From a virus, in IMG/VR virus record IMGVR_UViG_3300013132_000236, positions 1-25,283 of that record: a stretch of 25,283 nucleotides of DNA; one strand, written 5' to 3'. Below the pieces are notes generated by a model. It had not been told where the DNA came from and made no database searches. It saw only the letters and a program-made list of their open reading frames with translations. Below, one piece after another: positions 1 through 8,143 of this stretch; positions within the stretch are counted from its first letter, which is position 1; each line of letters begins with the position of its first letter. A program made the position numbers and the translations under genes.

Positions 1-1256
1 ACATTACCACTCAATTTAGAGTTTGATACAGTTGGGGCCACGGCTCTTAAGTGTGTATTTCTCATACCACTTTCCTTACACCATAATGGTTCACTATATT
101 CTGAAGATAACCATCTACTCGCTCTCTCTGATTCAATCTTGATTTGTGAGAAGATTTTACGTGTTTCAAATTGTGCAGTTAAACCTTCAAACGGTACACC
201 TTTTTGTTGTAAATAAGTGTGCCATCCTAATACACCCAATCCTAACGCTCTACCTCTTTCCGCTGAACGAACAGAGTTTTCAAATCCTCTCATGTTCTTT
301 GCCTTTTGTAAGAATTCTTCCAATACACCATCTAAAAAGATTGTGGAAGTATAGATTAAGTCAGTGTCTTTCCATTCATCATACTTTGCTAAATTCAAAG
401 AAGATAAACAACACACAAATGAATGTGATTCGTCTGTGTGTAAAACAATTTCAGAACAGATATTAGTCATATGAACCTTTAAACCATTCTTCTTATACAT
501 CTCGGGATTTTGTTTATTTACATTTCCTTTGTACATAATATAAGGTTCTCCTGTTGCCTTTCTTTTTTGAAGTAATTTACCCCATTTTCTACGAGCTTCA
601 GAATCACCCTCTTCTAACTTCTTCATAAACTTATCACTAACAACCACACATTGGTGTAGGTTTAATGATTGTCTATTAACATCACCTTTTGGTTCTCTAA
701 TTTCTAAAAAGTCTTCAAAATCTTTATGATCAATTTTAATATTTACCGATGCCGCACCTCTTCTTACTGAACCTTGATTAGTTGCAAGAATGGTCGAGTC
801 GTAAATTTTAATAAATGGAATTACACCATCTGATGTTCCATTGTTTGTAATCTTAGCACCGGCAGGTCTAATCATATTAATACCAACACCAACACCCCCA
901 CCATGTTTTGCTAATAACATTAACTCTAAATTCTTATTTCCAATTTCATAAATTGAATCTCCAACATCAATACCAAAACAAGATATCGGTAATCCTCTAT
1001 CACTTCCTGTATTTGATAATACCGGTGTTGCTAAACATAGCCAACCTTTCCAAATGTAGTCGAAAAATTTAGTCGCCAAATTTGGTTTTCCTAATCTTTT
1101 GGCAACAGTTGTTGCAACTCTCCAATAAGCATCTTTTGGTTTTTCTCCTGGTAGGAGATAACCTTTAGATATTGTCTTTACGTAAATCTCTGTATTTCCC
1201 CAACTTGGGAAGTCGACATCGAGCTCCCAACCGAGTTCTTCTCCGTAGTTCTTCAT
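1..1256 (-). CDS. nrdA: Ribonucleotide reductase class I large subunit, 3' end outside the window
   Basis: This is the catalytic subunit that reduces ribonucleoside diphosphates to deoxy forms for phage DNA synthesis. I translated 418 codons from ATG at 1256 to the window edge, so the C-terminal part, including the tyrosine pair and the tail cysteines, is not visible. Seen: a redox cysteine at C93 (LPISCFG), the active-site motif NICSE with N265, C267 and E269 (E. coli N437, C439, E441), and the partner cysteine C282 (VCCLSSLNL, E. coli C462). The glycine-rich HGGGVGVG segment lies near 118-125. The protein begins almost directly at the catalytic domain, so the N-terminal ATP-cone of about 90 residues found in E. 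coli NrdA is absent. The start lies 22 bases after the nrdB stop, with an A/T-rich leader and no Shine-Dalgarno. The order small then large subunit is the reverse of E. coli nrdAB. The identification is very secure. Confidence 0.96.
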   Translation of the reverse strand, partial: MKNYGEELGWELDVDFPSWGNTEIYVKTISKGYLLPGEKPKDAYWRVATTVAKRLGKPNLATKFFDYIWKGWLCLATPVLSNTGSDRGLPISCFGIDVGDSIYEIGNKNLELMLLAKHGGGVGVGINMIRPAGAKITNNGTSDGVIPFIKIYDSTILATNQGSVRRGAASVNIKIDHKDFEDFLEIREPKGDVNRQSLNLHQCVVVSDKFMKKLEEGDSEARRKWGKLLQKRKATGEPYIMYKGNVNKQNPEMYKKNGLKVHMTNICSEIVLHTDESHSFVCCLSSLNLAKYDEWKDTDLIYTSTIFLDGVLEEFLQKAKNMRGFENSVRSAERGRALGLGVLGWHTYLQQKGVPFEGLTAQFETRKIFSQIKIESERASRWLSSEYSEPLWCKESGMRNTHLRAVAPTVSNSKLSGN

Positions 1257-1278
1257 ATTTCAATAAAATTTTTGTTAA

Positions 1279-2274
1279 TTAAAAAATATCATCCCAATTT
1301 TCACCTTCACCCGATTTACTATAATCAGTAGGTCTGATTGCAAAGAAGTCTGTGTGAGTAACCCCACCCGTAAGATGATAAAACCAATCTAATTCTGATG
1401 CCCTTTTCTCATTAAATTTGAATACTGGTTCATAACCAAGTTCAACTAATTTTTCATTAATTCTTTTAGTTATAAATTCTTTCAAATCACTTGCTTTAAG
1501 ATTTTCAAGGTCCCCCATTTCAAAAATCTTATCAATAAATTTATATTCCAATTCTTGAATTAACTTAGCGGCACCGTAAATATCTTCTCTTGCCTCATCC
1601 AATAATTCAGGATATTCTAAACACATGTGTCTGAATAATTGACATCCCATTTTAGAATGCAAAGACTCGTCTCTAACACTCCATTTCATTTGTTGTCCAA
1701 TACCTTTCAATAGGTTTCTCATTTGAAAGCTATAAAGAACAGCAAATGATGAATATAATGCAACACCTTCTGCAAATGCGGAGAATATCGCTAAACTTCT
1801 ACCAACTTCAACCCTCGCTTTATGGTTCTTAGATAAATCTTCAGGTGTCCAATCTGCGGTTGTGTTTGTAAGTAATTCAAATCTTTCTTTCATTGTTTCA
1901 TCATGTAAGAATCCTTCGAAATCTTCTAAACCTAAAGTTTCATTCAAATATGAATATGCAACTGAGTGGATTGTTTCTTGAGACCCAAATGACATCGCCA
2001 TTTGTTTAATCTCGTGTTTAGGAAACCACTTTGTAACCATACCCGTCCAATAATCTGAAACCGCACATTCTGTTTGTGCAAATCCTAATAAAATATTACC
2101 AACTAAATGTTTTTCGGAATCACTTAAATTCTCATTCCAATCTTTAACATCACCTTGCATAGGTATTTCAGTGTGTAACCAAAACGCCTGCATTTGTTTT
2201 AACCACCCTTCGTTGTAATATTCAGGATACTCAAATGGTTTAAATGGTATTCTTTCTGTGAATAATCTACTCAT
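1279..2274 (-). CDS. nrdB: Ribonucleotide reductase class Ia small (radical) subunit
   Basis: This 331-residue protein carries the diiron-tyrosyl radical that activates NrdA. All expected ligands can be placed: D42 (IPMQGD), E100 and H103 (QETIHS), E169 (FAEGVALY), and E203 with H206 (RDESLH). The radical tyrosine position is Y107 (HSVAYSYL), equivalent to E. coli Y122, so this is an ordinary tyrosyl-radical enzyme rather than a Mn/Fe class Ic type, which lacks that tyrosine. The length fits short phage and bacterial NrdB proteins. It starts 8 bases after the gp41 helicase stop and is followed by nrdA, so it is probably co-transcribed with the replication genes. Confidence 0.97.
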   Translation of the reverse strand: MSRLFTERIPFKPFEYPEYYNEGWLKQMQAFWLHTEIPMQGDVKDWNENLSDSEKHLVGNILLGFAQTECAVSDYWTGMVTKWFPKHEIKQMAMSFGSQETIHSVAYSYLNETLGLEDFEGFLHDETMKERFELLTNTTADWTPEDLSKNHKARVEVGRSLAIFSAFAEGVALYSSFAVLYSFQMRNLLKGIGQQMKWSVRDESLHSKMGCQLFRHMCLEYPELLDEAREDIYGAAKLIQELEYKFIDKIFEMGDLENLKASDLKEFITKRINEKLVELGYEPVFKFNEKRASELDWFYHLTGGVTHTDFFAIRPTDYSKSGEGENWDDIF

Positions 2275-2282
2275 ATCATTAT

Positions 2283-3668
2283 TTAATTTTGTGTTCTTAA
2301 TTTTCTTTCTTGTGATTTCTTAAATACTTCAGCCGCACGGTTTGCTCTCTTCTCTTCTTGTTGATGTTCATGTCCTAAAAGAGTATTTTGAGATTCGGTA
2401 TCAATAACCAAGAATTGATTATCAAACTTACAGTTTTGCCAAATAATACCATCTTTACCAATACGAGACTTCAATAATGTTAATGTTGCCAAGTTATTTT
2501 CTTTTTGTTCAAGTGTTTTACCAATCGATAAGATAATGTGAGCAATTTGTGCCTTCTTAATTGAACCGCCCATTTGGTCACCAGTTACAACTTCAGAAGA
2601 AATTGATTCACGATTACCTTGAGTTGCAGTCCATATCGCAATATCAAATTCAGATGTCATAGCTTCCAAACTTCTCATAATTGACCCTTCTCCTTTCCAT
2701 TCTTCACCATTTACACTTCTTTCAGGTGAAATACAATCAACGTAATCAATTACCACTAAATCGGGTTTAAAACCCTCTGAAATCATTTTTCTAATTTTAG
2801 ATTTTATTTCAGAAATAGTTACGTTATCACTTGGAAGCTTAGATAATTTCAAAGAACCATGTGATCTTTCTTGTTGTTCTCTAACCAATTTCAAAACTTC
2901 ATCTTTAAATTCTGGTTGTTCGTCTGGTGCAACTCCTGACCAAATAGTATAATGTTTCCTTTTAATTTGACCCTCGTTATCCTCAAAAAATATTTGAAGT
3001 ACGTTGAATCCATCATTATATGCGGTATTGCAGAATTTGGTTAATAAGGTTGTTTTTCCTGTACCAGTTGGTGCTAAAACAACACCTAACTCACCTCTAC
3101 CGAGTCCACCCTTAAGAACATTGTCTAAACCAACAATACCCGTTCTAATTGGAAGTCTATAGTCCTTTTCTAATGCGTCGTCAATATTGTGAAATACATC
3201 GACAACACTATCGTTTATTACACCAACTTGCAGTGCCTTTTGGATTTTCTCTTCAATTTTATTGTATGACTCGAATTCACCATTATCAATAATTGATTGA
3301 ATGGTTTTTAACTCCTTTTTCAAGTTTTGTTGTCTACAAAAATTTAATGATTTGTCTTTTACAAATTCATCATTTTTCTCCAAATTTTTAATTGCCTCTA
3401 ATGTATCAATGTGTGGTCTATTAGAGTCCTTATTACCACCTTCAGACATTATTTTTTGGGCTACAGTCTCGTAGTTTGGAACTTTGTTATAAAGTTTATG
3501 AAGTTCTTTAATGTTCTCCATAATAAACTTAAAGGAGTTGTTATCAAAGTATTTACTCTCTAAAACCTCAACGATAACATCTCCAAACTTTTTATCTTCT
3601 ATAATTGCTTTTATCAGTTGTTGTTGAAATGTGTGACCTAAGTACCCAAAATTTTTCTCTTCAGACAT
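2283..3668 (-). CDS. 41: Replicative DNA helicase, DnaB family, gp41-like
   Basis: A 461-residue hexameric replicative helicase that would unwind the fork ahead of the phage polymerase. The N-terminal part (about 1-165) is helical, as expected for the DnaB/gp41 collar domain. The RecA-like motor follows, with Walker A APTGTGKT at about 199-206, a following FFEDN segment near 228-231, Walker B LVVIDYVD at 304-311 (D308), and WTATQGNR near 346-353 containing the likely sensor glutamine Q350. The length is close to T4 gp41 (475 residues). No primase domain is fused and no primase gene is visible in the window. It begins 14 bases after the stop of the 148-residue gene; the leader is A/T-rich without a Shine-Dalgarno. 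Confidence 0.93.
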   Translation of the reverse strand: MSEEKNFGYLGHTFQQQLIKAIIEDKKFGDVIVEVLESKYFDNNSFKFIMENIKELHKLYNKVPNYETVAQKIMSEGGNKDSNRPHIDTLEAIKNLEKNDEFVKDKSLNFCRQQNLKKELKTIQSIIDNGEFESYNKIEEKIQKALQVGVINDSVVDVFHNIDDALEKDYRLPIRTGIVGLDNVLKGGLGRGELGVVLAPTGTGKTTLLTKFCNTAYNDGFNVLQIFFEDNEGQIKRKHYTIWSGVAPDEQPEFKDEVLKLVREQQERSHGSLKLSKLPSDNVTISEIKSKIRKMISEGFKPDLVVIDYVDCISPERSVNGEEWKGEGSIMRSLEAMTSEFDIAIWTATQGNRESISSEVVTGDQMGGSIKKAQIAHIILSIGKTLEQKENNLATLTLLKSRIGKDGIIWQNCKFDNQFLVIDTESQNTLLGHEHQQEEKRANRAAEVFKKSQERKLRTQN

Positions 3669-3682
3669 GTTTATAATTTTTT

Positions 3683-4129
3683 TTAAAGTTGGTAATTCAA
3701 ATATTTTGTTTCTAAGTTTTTCGAAGACAATATGTCAGTCAAATCTGACAAAATCTTCTTAAGTTTCGGACGAATATCTACCGTGTATCTAACTTTTGGA
3801 TGGTAGTAATATGCGGGGAATATTCTTGAAATAAATACATCCTCATTCAACTTAATTTCAATTAAAAATTCCTCTTTTTTATTCTCTTCATCATCTTCCA
3901 CACTCTCCAAATTGAGGAAATAATTTTGATTTTCACATAGATAATCAGAAGTTTTTATTTTCAAATCCTCACTAATTTCTTCTGAAATTTCTTTTACATA
4001 ATAATGAAGATCCATAGACCTCCTTGCTTGAGGATTATGATTTTTTACATTAAAAAATCTTTGGCATACAATGTTACCATCCAATGTTAACAAAAATTCA
4101 AATTTTGTGATTTCTTGTTGATTAGTCAT
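3683..4129 (-). CDS. Unknown 148-residue protein built from two repeats
   Basis: I do not recognise a family. The protein contains an internal duplication: residues about 11-60 and 87-138 share the pattern EFL[LI]...R.F......P..R...D.....K.I.......L. The second copy matches at a constant offset of 78 residues (R24/R102, F26/F104, P33/P111, R36/R114, D40/D118, K46/K124, I48/I126, L56/L134), without gaps. An acidic linker (about 76-86, rich in E and D) separates the copies. It overlaps the end of the upstream 5' nuclease gene by 8 bases and precedes the helicase, so its position suggests a replication accessory role. T4 carries small genes near these functions (40, 59, 33), but I see no sequence resemblance. 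Two cysteines, no membrane segment. It is surely a gene because it fits tightly into the operon. Confidence 0.85.
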   Translation of the reverse strand: MTNQQEITKFEFLLTLDGNIVCQRFFNVKNHNPQARRSMDLHYYVKEISEEISEDLKIKTSDYLCENQNYFLNLESVEDDEENKKEEFLIEIKLNEDVFISRIFPAYYYHPKVRYTVDIRPKLKKILSDLTDILSSKNLETKYLNYQL

Positions 4130-5141
4130 AGTTTTTAATTTTAATTAATTTTTTATTTTTTTCTTTTCTTGTTAATCTTAGGAATGGGTTTAAGAAATTT
4201 GTCCATCTATCATCTGATTTAGGTAATAAATTAAAAATTCCGTCTTCTGTCATCATTTTCATCATGTTTTTATATGATCTACCTTCAGGGTCTAAGACAT
4301 CATTTATTAATGAATCTATTGTATCTCTGGCATCATCAGTCAAAAGGGGGTCTTCTAAACTTACTATCTTTTTATTTATGTGAAAAAATTCCTCACCAAA
4401 TACCCCGTGTTTTGTTACTCCTGTAAGAATATTTTTATATAACCAATTATTTTTATCTTCTTCAAGTAATAAGTTGGTTCTCTCCAATATCTCTTCCAAA
4501 CTAACTGCTCTGTTTTTTATCTCAGGATATAAGGTTAATAATCTTTTTAACCCCATACTTTTTATACCCGATATGTTATCAGACGGGTCCCCACATAACA
4601 TCTTAACCAATTTGACATTACTGATATGAATATCTTCATGACTATAAGTTATAATGTCATCAGTTTTGTATAACTTTCCGTGAGATGGATTGTAGATAGA
4701 TGTTTTTTCAGAAACTAATTGAGTTAAATCACCATCAGATGAATAAATGATTTTTGTCTCGGTAGGTGAGTTTTGAACATAATATGCCACACAATCATCA
4801 GTCTCACAATACTCAAATTCACCTTGTCTTACATAAAGTTCTTCTAAGTATTGTTTTATTCTATTTCTCTGATAATTGTAGTTATCAAGTTCTTCTTCTG
4901 AACGAATTCTATTTCTTCGATTTTCTTTGTAGAGATGATAGATTTGTCGTCTTTGGTGTGAACCATTTTCCCCATCCCAAAAGACGACAATTTTATCTAA
5001 ATGATATGTCTCAAACGATCTTCTAAGAGTATTGATAAAATGATAGATTCCTCCAATATGTTTTCCCTTATAGAAGTGATTTTTAAGACCATAGAAACCA
5101 ATCGTGAGTAAATTGTCACCATCAACTAATAAAACGGACAT
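4122..5141 (-). CDS. rnh: 5'-3' exonuclease / RNase H of the FEN family (T4 Rnh-like)
   Basis: This 339-residue nuclease would remove RNA primers and flaps from lagging-strand fragments. The metal-binding acidic residues of the FEN/Pol I 5'-nuclease family can be placed: D7 and D9 (LLVDGDNLL), D56 (FWDGENG) followed by the basic SHQRR and KENRR stretches of the helical arch, E113, D115 and D116 (YCETDDC), D136 and D138 (YSSDGDL), and D185 and D188 (CGDPSDNISG), which lead into the helix-3-turn-helix. It is slightly longer than T4 RNase H (305 residues), with a Lys-rich C-terminus. It starts 16 bases after the uvsX stop and overlaps the next gene by 8 bases. Confidence 0.92.
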   Translation of the reverse strand: MSVLLVDGDNLLTIGFYGLKNHFYKGKHIGGIYHFINTLRRSFETYHLDKIVVFWDGENGSHQRRQIYHLYKENRRNRIRSEEELDNYNYQRNRIKQYLEELYVRQGEFEYCETDDCVAYYVQNSPTETKIIYSSDGDLTQLVSEKTSIYNPSHGKLYKTDDIITYSHEDIHISNVKLVKMLCGDPSDNISGIKSMGLKRLLTLYPEIKNRAVSLEEILERTNLLLEEDKNNWLYKNILTGVTKHGVFGEEFFHINKKIVSLEDPLLTDDARDTIDSLINDVLDPEGRSYKNMMKMMTEDGIFNLLPKSDDRWTNFLNPFLRLTRKEKNKKLIKIKNYD

Positions 5142-5157
5142 TAATGTTTATTAATAA

Positions 5158-6132
5158 TTATTCATCCTCAGTTACAACTTCAATATCTTCCGCGTCTGTA
5201 ACGTTAACGCCTAACATTTTACTAATATAATCTCCGTGATTTGATTTGTAAAGTTCAATACTTTTCTTTTCTTCAACATCATCTCTACCTTTCATAAAGT
5301 CATGTGCTGTCACAAGAATTCTACCATCTTCATAACCTAAACCATTTACATGGTTTTTCATAATAGAAATTTTTGTTCTTGTTGCAATCTTAACTTTTCT
5401 CTTGTCTTTTGTAATAGAGATTTTAGTTGTACCTGCACCTTTTTGATTACCAAATAAAAATACCAAAGTTGAATTTAACCAAATTGCTTCTCCACCTTTT
5501 GCTTTGATTTTTGGTTGACCGAATGGATTATCAGGAAGTTCTACCCAAGGTTGGTTTACAATAATTAAGGTATTTGTGTATTGTTTGTCTGAACGACGAG
5601 AACCTGAAATTCTTTGGTTCAAACCCATACCAATTTTATCCGCTAAAACAGATGCATTGTGTTGTTTCCCACCTTTACCATCATAAGTCATCTTACATGG
5701 TACTGAACCTACAGAATCCCATAAGAAGAGAATATCGTGTGGAATTTCACCCTTTTCTTGTGCATCCAACACTTCATTAATAAAATCTGTGATTTGTTCG
5801 ATATACTCGAAATCACTATTAAAAAGATAGAAATCATCTTCTTTATTGAAATCCATCAACTCGGCGTGGTCCCAACTCCATTTTTGTTCAGTAATGATGA
5901 ACACAGGTAATATTCCTTTCTTTTGAGCATCCACCGCAGCCTTTAAAAGTGCAGTGGTTTTACCCGTATCACTATGACCTAAGAACATATTTAAATGTCC
6001 AATAGCCGGACCAGGAATACCTGTTGCATCTAAAAATGCGTCACCCAAATCAAAGAACCTATCGGCCTTGTATTCGGCCTCTTTAGAGAACTTTTTCTTT
6101 ATTGAACTAAAATCGTTTTTTTTGATTGCCAT
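5158..6132 (-). CDS. uvsX: UvsX-like RecA-family recombinase
   Basis: A 324-residue strand-exchange protein that would form filaments on single-stranded DNA and drive recombination-dependent replication and repair. Walker A is GHSDTGKT at 52-59; the Walker B segment DILFLWDS ends at D139 and S140. A region rich in R, S and D (SGSRRSDKQ) follows, then IIVNQPW and KAKGGEAIW, which match the RecA/UvsX core L2-type region. The acidic C-terminus ends VVTEDE. It lies directly downstream of gp32, its functional partner in T4, with a 61-base gap that contains a G/C-rich element. Confidence 0.93.
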   Translation of the reverse strand: MAIKKNDFSSIKKKFSKEAEYKADRFFDLGDAFLDATGIPGPAIGHLNMFLGHSDTGKTTALLKAAVDAQKKGILPVFIITEQKWSWDHAELMDFNKEDDFYLFNSDFEYIEQITDFINEVLDAQEKGEIPHDILFLWDSVGSVPCKMTYDGKGGKQHNASVLADKIGMGLNQRISGSRRSDKQYTNTLIIVNQPWVELPDNPFGQPKIKAKGGEAIWLNSTLVFLFGNQKGAGTTKISITKDKRKVKIATRTKISIMKNHVNGLGYEDGRILVTAHDFMKGRDDVEEKKSIELYKSNHGDYISKMLGVNVTDAEDIEVVTEDE

Positions 6133-6151
6133 AATAAATAAATTTAAAAAT

Positions 6152-6179
6152 GGGGCCTTTGACGTTATCGCCGAACCCC
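6152..6179 (-). other. G/C-rich possible hairpin between gp32 and uvsX genes
   Basis: On the minus strand GGGG and CCCC blocks, about 20 bases apart, are followed by ATTTTT. This stands out in an otherwise A/T-rich gap. It could be a weak terminator, attenuator or translation-control structure, but only four base pairs are certain, so I hold it loosely. Confidence 0.3.
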
Positions 6180-6193
6180 TATTGTTTTACCAA

Positions 6194-7048
6194 TTAAAAT
6201 GGTAGATCTCCATCAACATCTTCACCCTCTTGTGGGTCAACCATTGGTGTTGATTTTTTTGGTGCTGCAATTGTTTCTTCTGATGAGGAATCCAATTGAG
6301 ATGCAGAAATCCACTTGTTACTTTCTGTACTCCATTTTGGAGTTTCTCCGTTAGCAACCAATTCTAAATAATCTTCACCCTTTTTAGAATAAACATCTGA
6401 CCAAACTAATTGATCATTAATCCATTCATTTGATTTATCTGAATTATCATGTAATGGATTTGGGTCTTCCGGAATTACAGAATTAATTGAAGTGTACTCT
6501 TTACCTGTACCCGCTTTAGTTAATCCCAAAGAAAGAATCAAATCACGACCTTTATTAATGTCGGTAATGTCTCCTTTGTTTTTAAAAATTGGGAAGATTT
6601 TATCCAAAACACCATCACCTTTTGCGTTGTGTTTGAATCTCCAAAACTTAACACCATCTTCTTCGTGGTCTCTGTCGATTACTTTAACAATGTAGAATTT
6701 ACGAGAACGGTATTGTCTAGCCAATTCTCTGTCCGATTCTACACCTGTTTCCATAAGTCCTTGATAAACCTCGTTCAATGGTGATCTTTTACCCTCTTGC
6801 TTTGGGTCATAAAGTTTCAACCATTTTCCATCTACCTGAACTTCGTGAAAGTACACCTCAACAAAAGGTGAACCACCGTCTTTAGTAGGGAGGATTCTGA
6901 TTCTTCTTTCTTCTCCACGAGAACCTTTAGGAAGGACTGTAGTGAAGTACTTTTTCATTCTGTCTTCTTGTGAGACTTTGTTTGCATTGCCACTTGTGGC
7001 TTGTTTACTTTTTTCGTACTGTGCTAGTACTGCATCAAATGTTGACAT
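6194..7048 (-). CDS. 32: Single-stranded DNA-binding protein, gp32-like
   Basis: A 284-residue protein that would coat single-stranded DNA and organise replication and recombination proteins. The segment from about 35 to 200 resembles the gp32 core (RRIRILPTKDGG, PFVEVYFHEV, KFWRFKHN and then a GRDLILSL helix). T4 gp32 binds zinc through three cysteines and a histidine in its core; this protein has no cysteine at all, and the matching stretch reads KLYDPKQEGKRSPLNEV. The C-terminus is a Ser/Pro/acidic tail ending DVDGDLPF, which resembles the protein-recruiting tip of bacterial SSB (E. coli DDDIPF) rather than the T4 gp32 tail. It is the first gene after the terminator at 7102-7125, so it probably has its own promoter in the 106-base gap upstream. 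I am confident it is the gp32 equivalent because of core pattern and position next to uvsX. Confidence 0.88.
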   Translation of the reverse strand: MSTFDAVLAQYEKSKQATSGNANKVSQEDRMKKYFTTVLPKGSRGEERRIRILPTKDGGSPFVEVYFHEVQVDGKWLKLYDPKQEGKRSPLNEVYQGLMETGVESDRELARQYRSRKFYIVKVIDRDHEEDGVKFWRFKHNAKGDGVLDKIFPIFKNKGDITDINKGRDLILSLGLTKAGTGKEYTSINSVIPEDPNPLHDNSDKSNEWINDQLVWSDVYSKKGEDYLELVANGETPKWSTESNKWISASQLDSSSEETIAAPKKSTPMVDPQEGEDVDGDLPF

Positions 7049-7101
7049 AATAGTTAAAATTTAAATTAATAATATCATTGTCTTAAAAAGATAAATAAAA
7101 A

Positions 7102-7125
7102 AACCCGAATTACAAAATCCGGGTT
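7102..7125 (-). terminator. Intrinsic terminator ending the tail module
   Basis: The arms AACCCGAATT (7102-7111) and AATCCGGGTT (7116-7125) pair over 10 positions with one mismatch around a four-base loop. On the minus strand the stem is followed by a T-rich run (complement of 7092-7101). The + strand side also carries a T7 run (7130-7136), so it could work in both directions. It separates the tail operon from gp32. Confidence 0.85.
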
Positions 7126-7154
7126 AATCTTTTTTTAAAATTATTTTTGAGGGG

Positions 7155-7520
7155 TTATTCCAATGTTAAAAGATACGATAATTTATTGACTTCTCCAATC
7201 ATTTCATCTCTTATATTCAATAAATCCGTGTCTTTTTCATCTAATTCAATTTGTACTAAAGCTTCTCTAACGGTGTTAATTAAACCTTTCATATCCATAT
7301 CAGAAAGATTATTCATTTGAATTGTTTTGGTTTCCTCATCAAGTATAAATCTTCCGTATTTACCCATCGCACTTTCAACAAACGTATCGATTAATCCATC
7401 CATAACGTCGTAAAATTCTCCAAATGCTTTATGTCTAGCAAACCCTTTAGTTTGCCAGTGATTAATTTTCATTTGGGTTTGTAGTCCTAAAAAGAAATTA
7501 ACATTAGAACTTAAATTCAT
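7155..7520 (-). CDS. Dps/ferritin-like small protein
   Basis: 121 residues, mostly helical. Residues 21-49 match the signature of Dps ferritins (HW...G...H......YD..D...D...E). Against E. coli Dps, H21 aligns with H51, H30 with H63, D45 with D78 and E49 with E82, allowing a three-residue deletion in the loop; the D67 position is G34. A later stretch, DTDLLNIRDEMIGEVNKL, fits the last helix. The protein is shorter than typical Dps (about 150-180 residues). It may therefore be a Dps-derived fold with or without iron oxidation activity; I cannot tell whether it assembles a cage. It is the last gene of the tail operon, overlaps the previous gene by 17 bases and is followed by a terminator. The alignment uses Dps residues from memory. 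Confidence 0.6.
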   Translation of the reverse strand: MNLSSNVNFFLGLQTQMKINHWQTKGFARHKAFGEFYDVMDGLIDTFVESAMGKYGRFILDEETKTIQMNNLSDMDMKGLINTVREALVQIELDEKDTDLLNIRDEMIGEVNKLSYLLTLE

Positions 7521-8139
7521 CTTCTTGTTGCTCAGGGTTAAATGATTGTCTTATTGTGTCTTTTGAATAATCGTCAACATCTTGTTTTGTTAAAACATAT
7601 TCGTTCTTACCACTTTGTCTCATTTCCCCTTGTTTTTGTGCAAAGAATTGTTGTGGATTTTGATTAAACGGATAGGAGTCTAATGACCTCATTTCTAATC
7701 TTTCTTGAGCAGATGGTTCCTTCATTTGTTCAACCTTAGAACCAAGATCATCTATTTTAGACATAACTTGATCCATTTGTACCAGTTTACTTTCTAAATC
7801 AGATAGTTTTGTGAAAACGTCATCCATTTTGTTAACAACACCATCATATTCAGACTTATTGTCATCCATATCCTTTTTGATACTCTTAGTCATATTAACT
7901 AAATCGGTGATATCAATTTCTTCTGTACTATCCATTTCAGCGGGTGCCGCGTCCGTCATTGGTGCGGCCGCTGGATCTGCGGGTGCAGCTGGATCAACAG
8001 GTGCGGGTGGTGGTGCATCTGCGGTTGGTGGTTCAACTGGTGCAGGTGGAACATCTTGTTCCATAATCATTTTCTTTCCATATTTATTGATGGCGTTAAA
8101 TCTCATCAATTCTTCGTGTAATTTTTTTTCTAAACTCAT
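7504..8139 (-). CDS. Pro/Ala-rich and coiled-coil protein, function unknown
   Basis: A 211-residue protein with four zones: a basic helical N-terminus (1-27, RFNAINKYGKKM), a Pro/Ala/Asp low-complexity linker (about 29-67), an acidic then heptad-like region likely to form a coiled coil (about 75-140, with spaced L, M, V and I), and a polar C-terminus rich in Q, N and F ending DEFKF. The DNA under the linker is strongly G/C-rich compared with the surroundings. It lies 4 bases after the 68-residue gene and overlaps the Dps-like gene, so it belongs to the tail operon. It may be a virion or assembly factor, but no family was recognised. Confidence 0.8.
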   Translation of the reverse strand: MSLEKKLHEELMRFNAINKYGKKMIMEQDVPPAPVEPPTADAPPPAPVDPAAPADPAAAPMTDAAPAEMDSTEEIDITDLVNMTKSIKKDMDDNKSEYDGVVNKMDDVFTKLSDLESKLVQMDQVMSKIDDLGSKVEQMKEPSAQERLEMRSLDSYPFNQNPQQFFAQKQGEMRQSGKNEYVLTKQDVDDYSKDTIRQSFNPEQQEDEFKF

Positions 8140-8143
8140 GGCT

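Noticed and set aside
146-466. 106-codon plus-strand frame opposite nrdA
   Set aside because: It lies fully inside the unambiguous NrdA coding sequence including its active-site motif on the other strand.
6152-6179. tRNA-like fragment suggested by GGTTCGGCGATAA on the minus strand
   Set aside because: No acceptor stem, anticodon arm or D arm can be formed around it.
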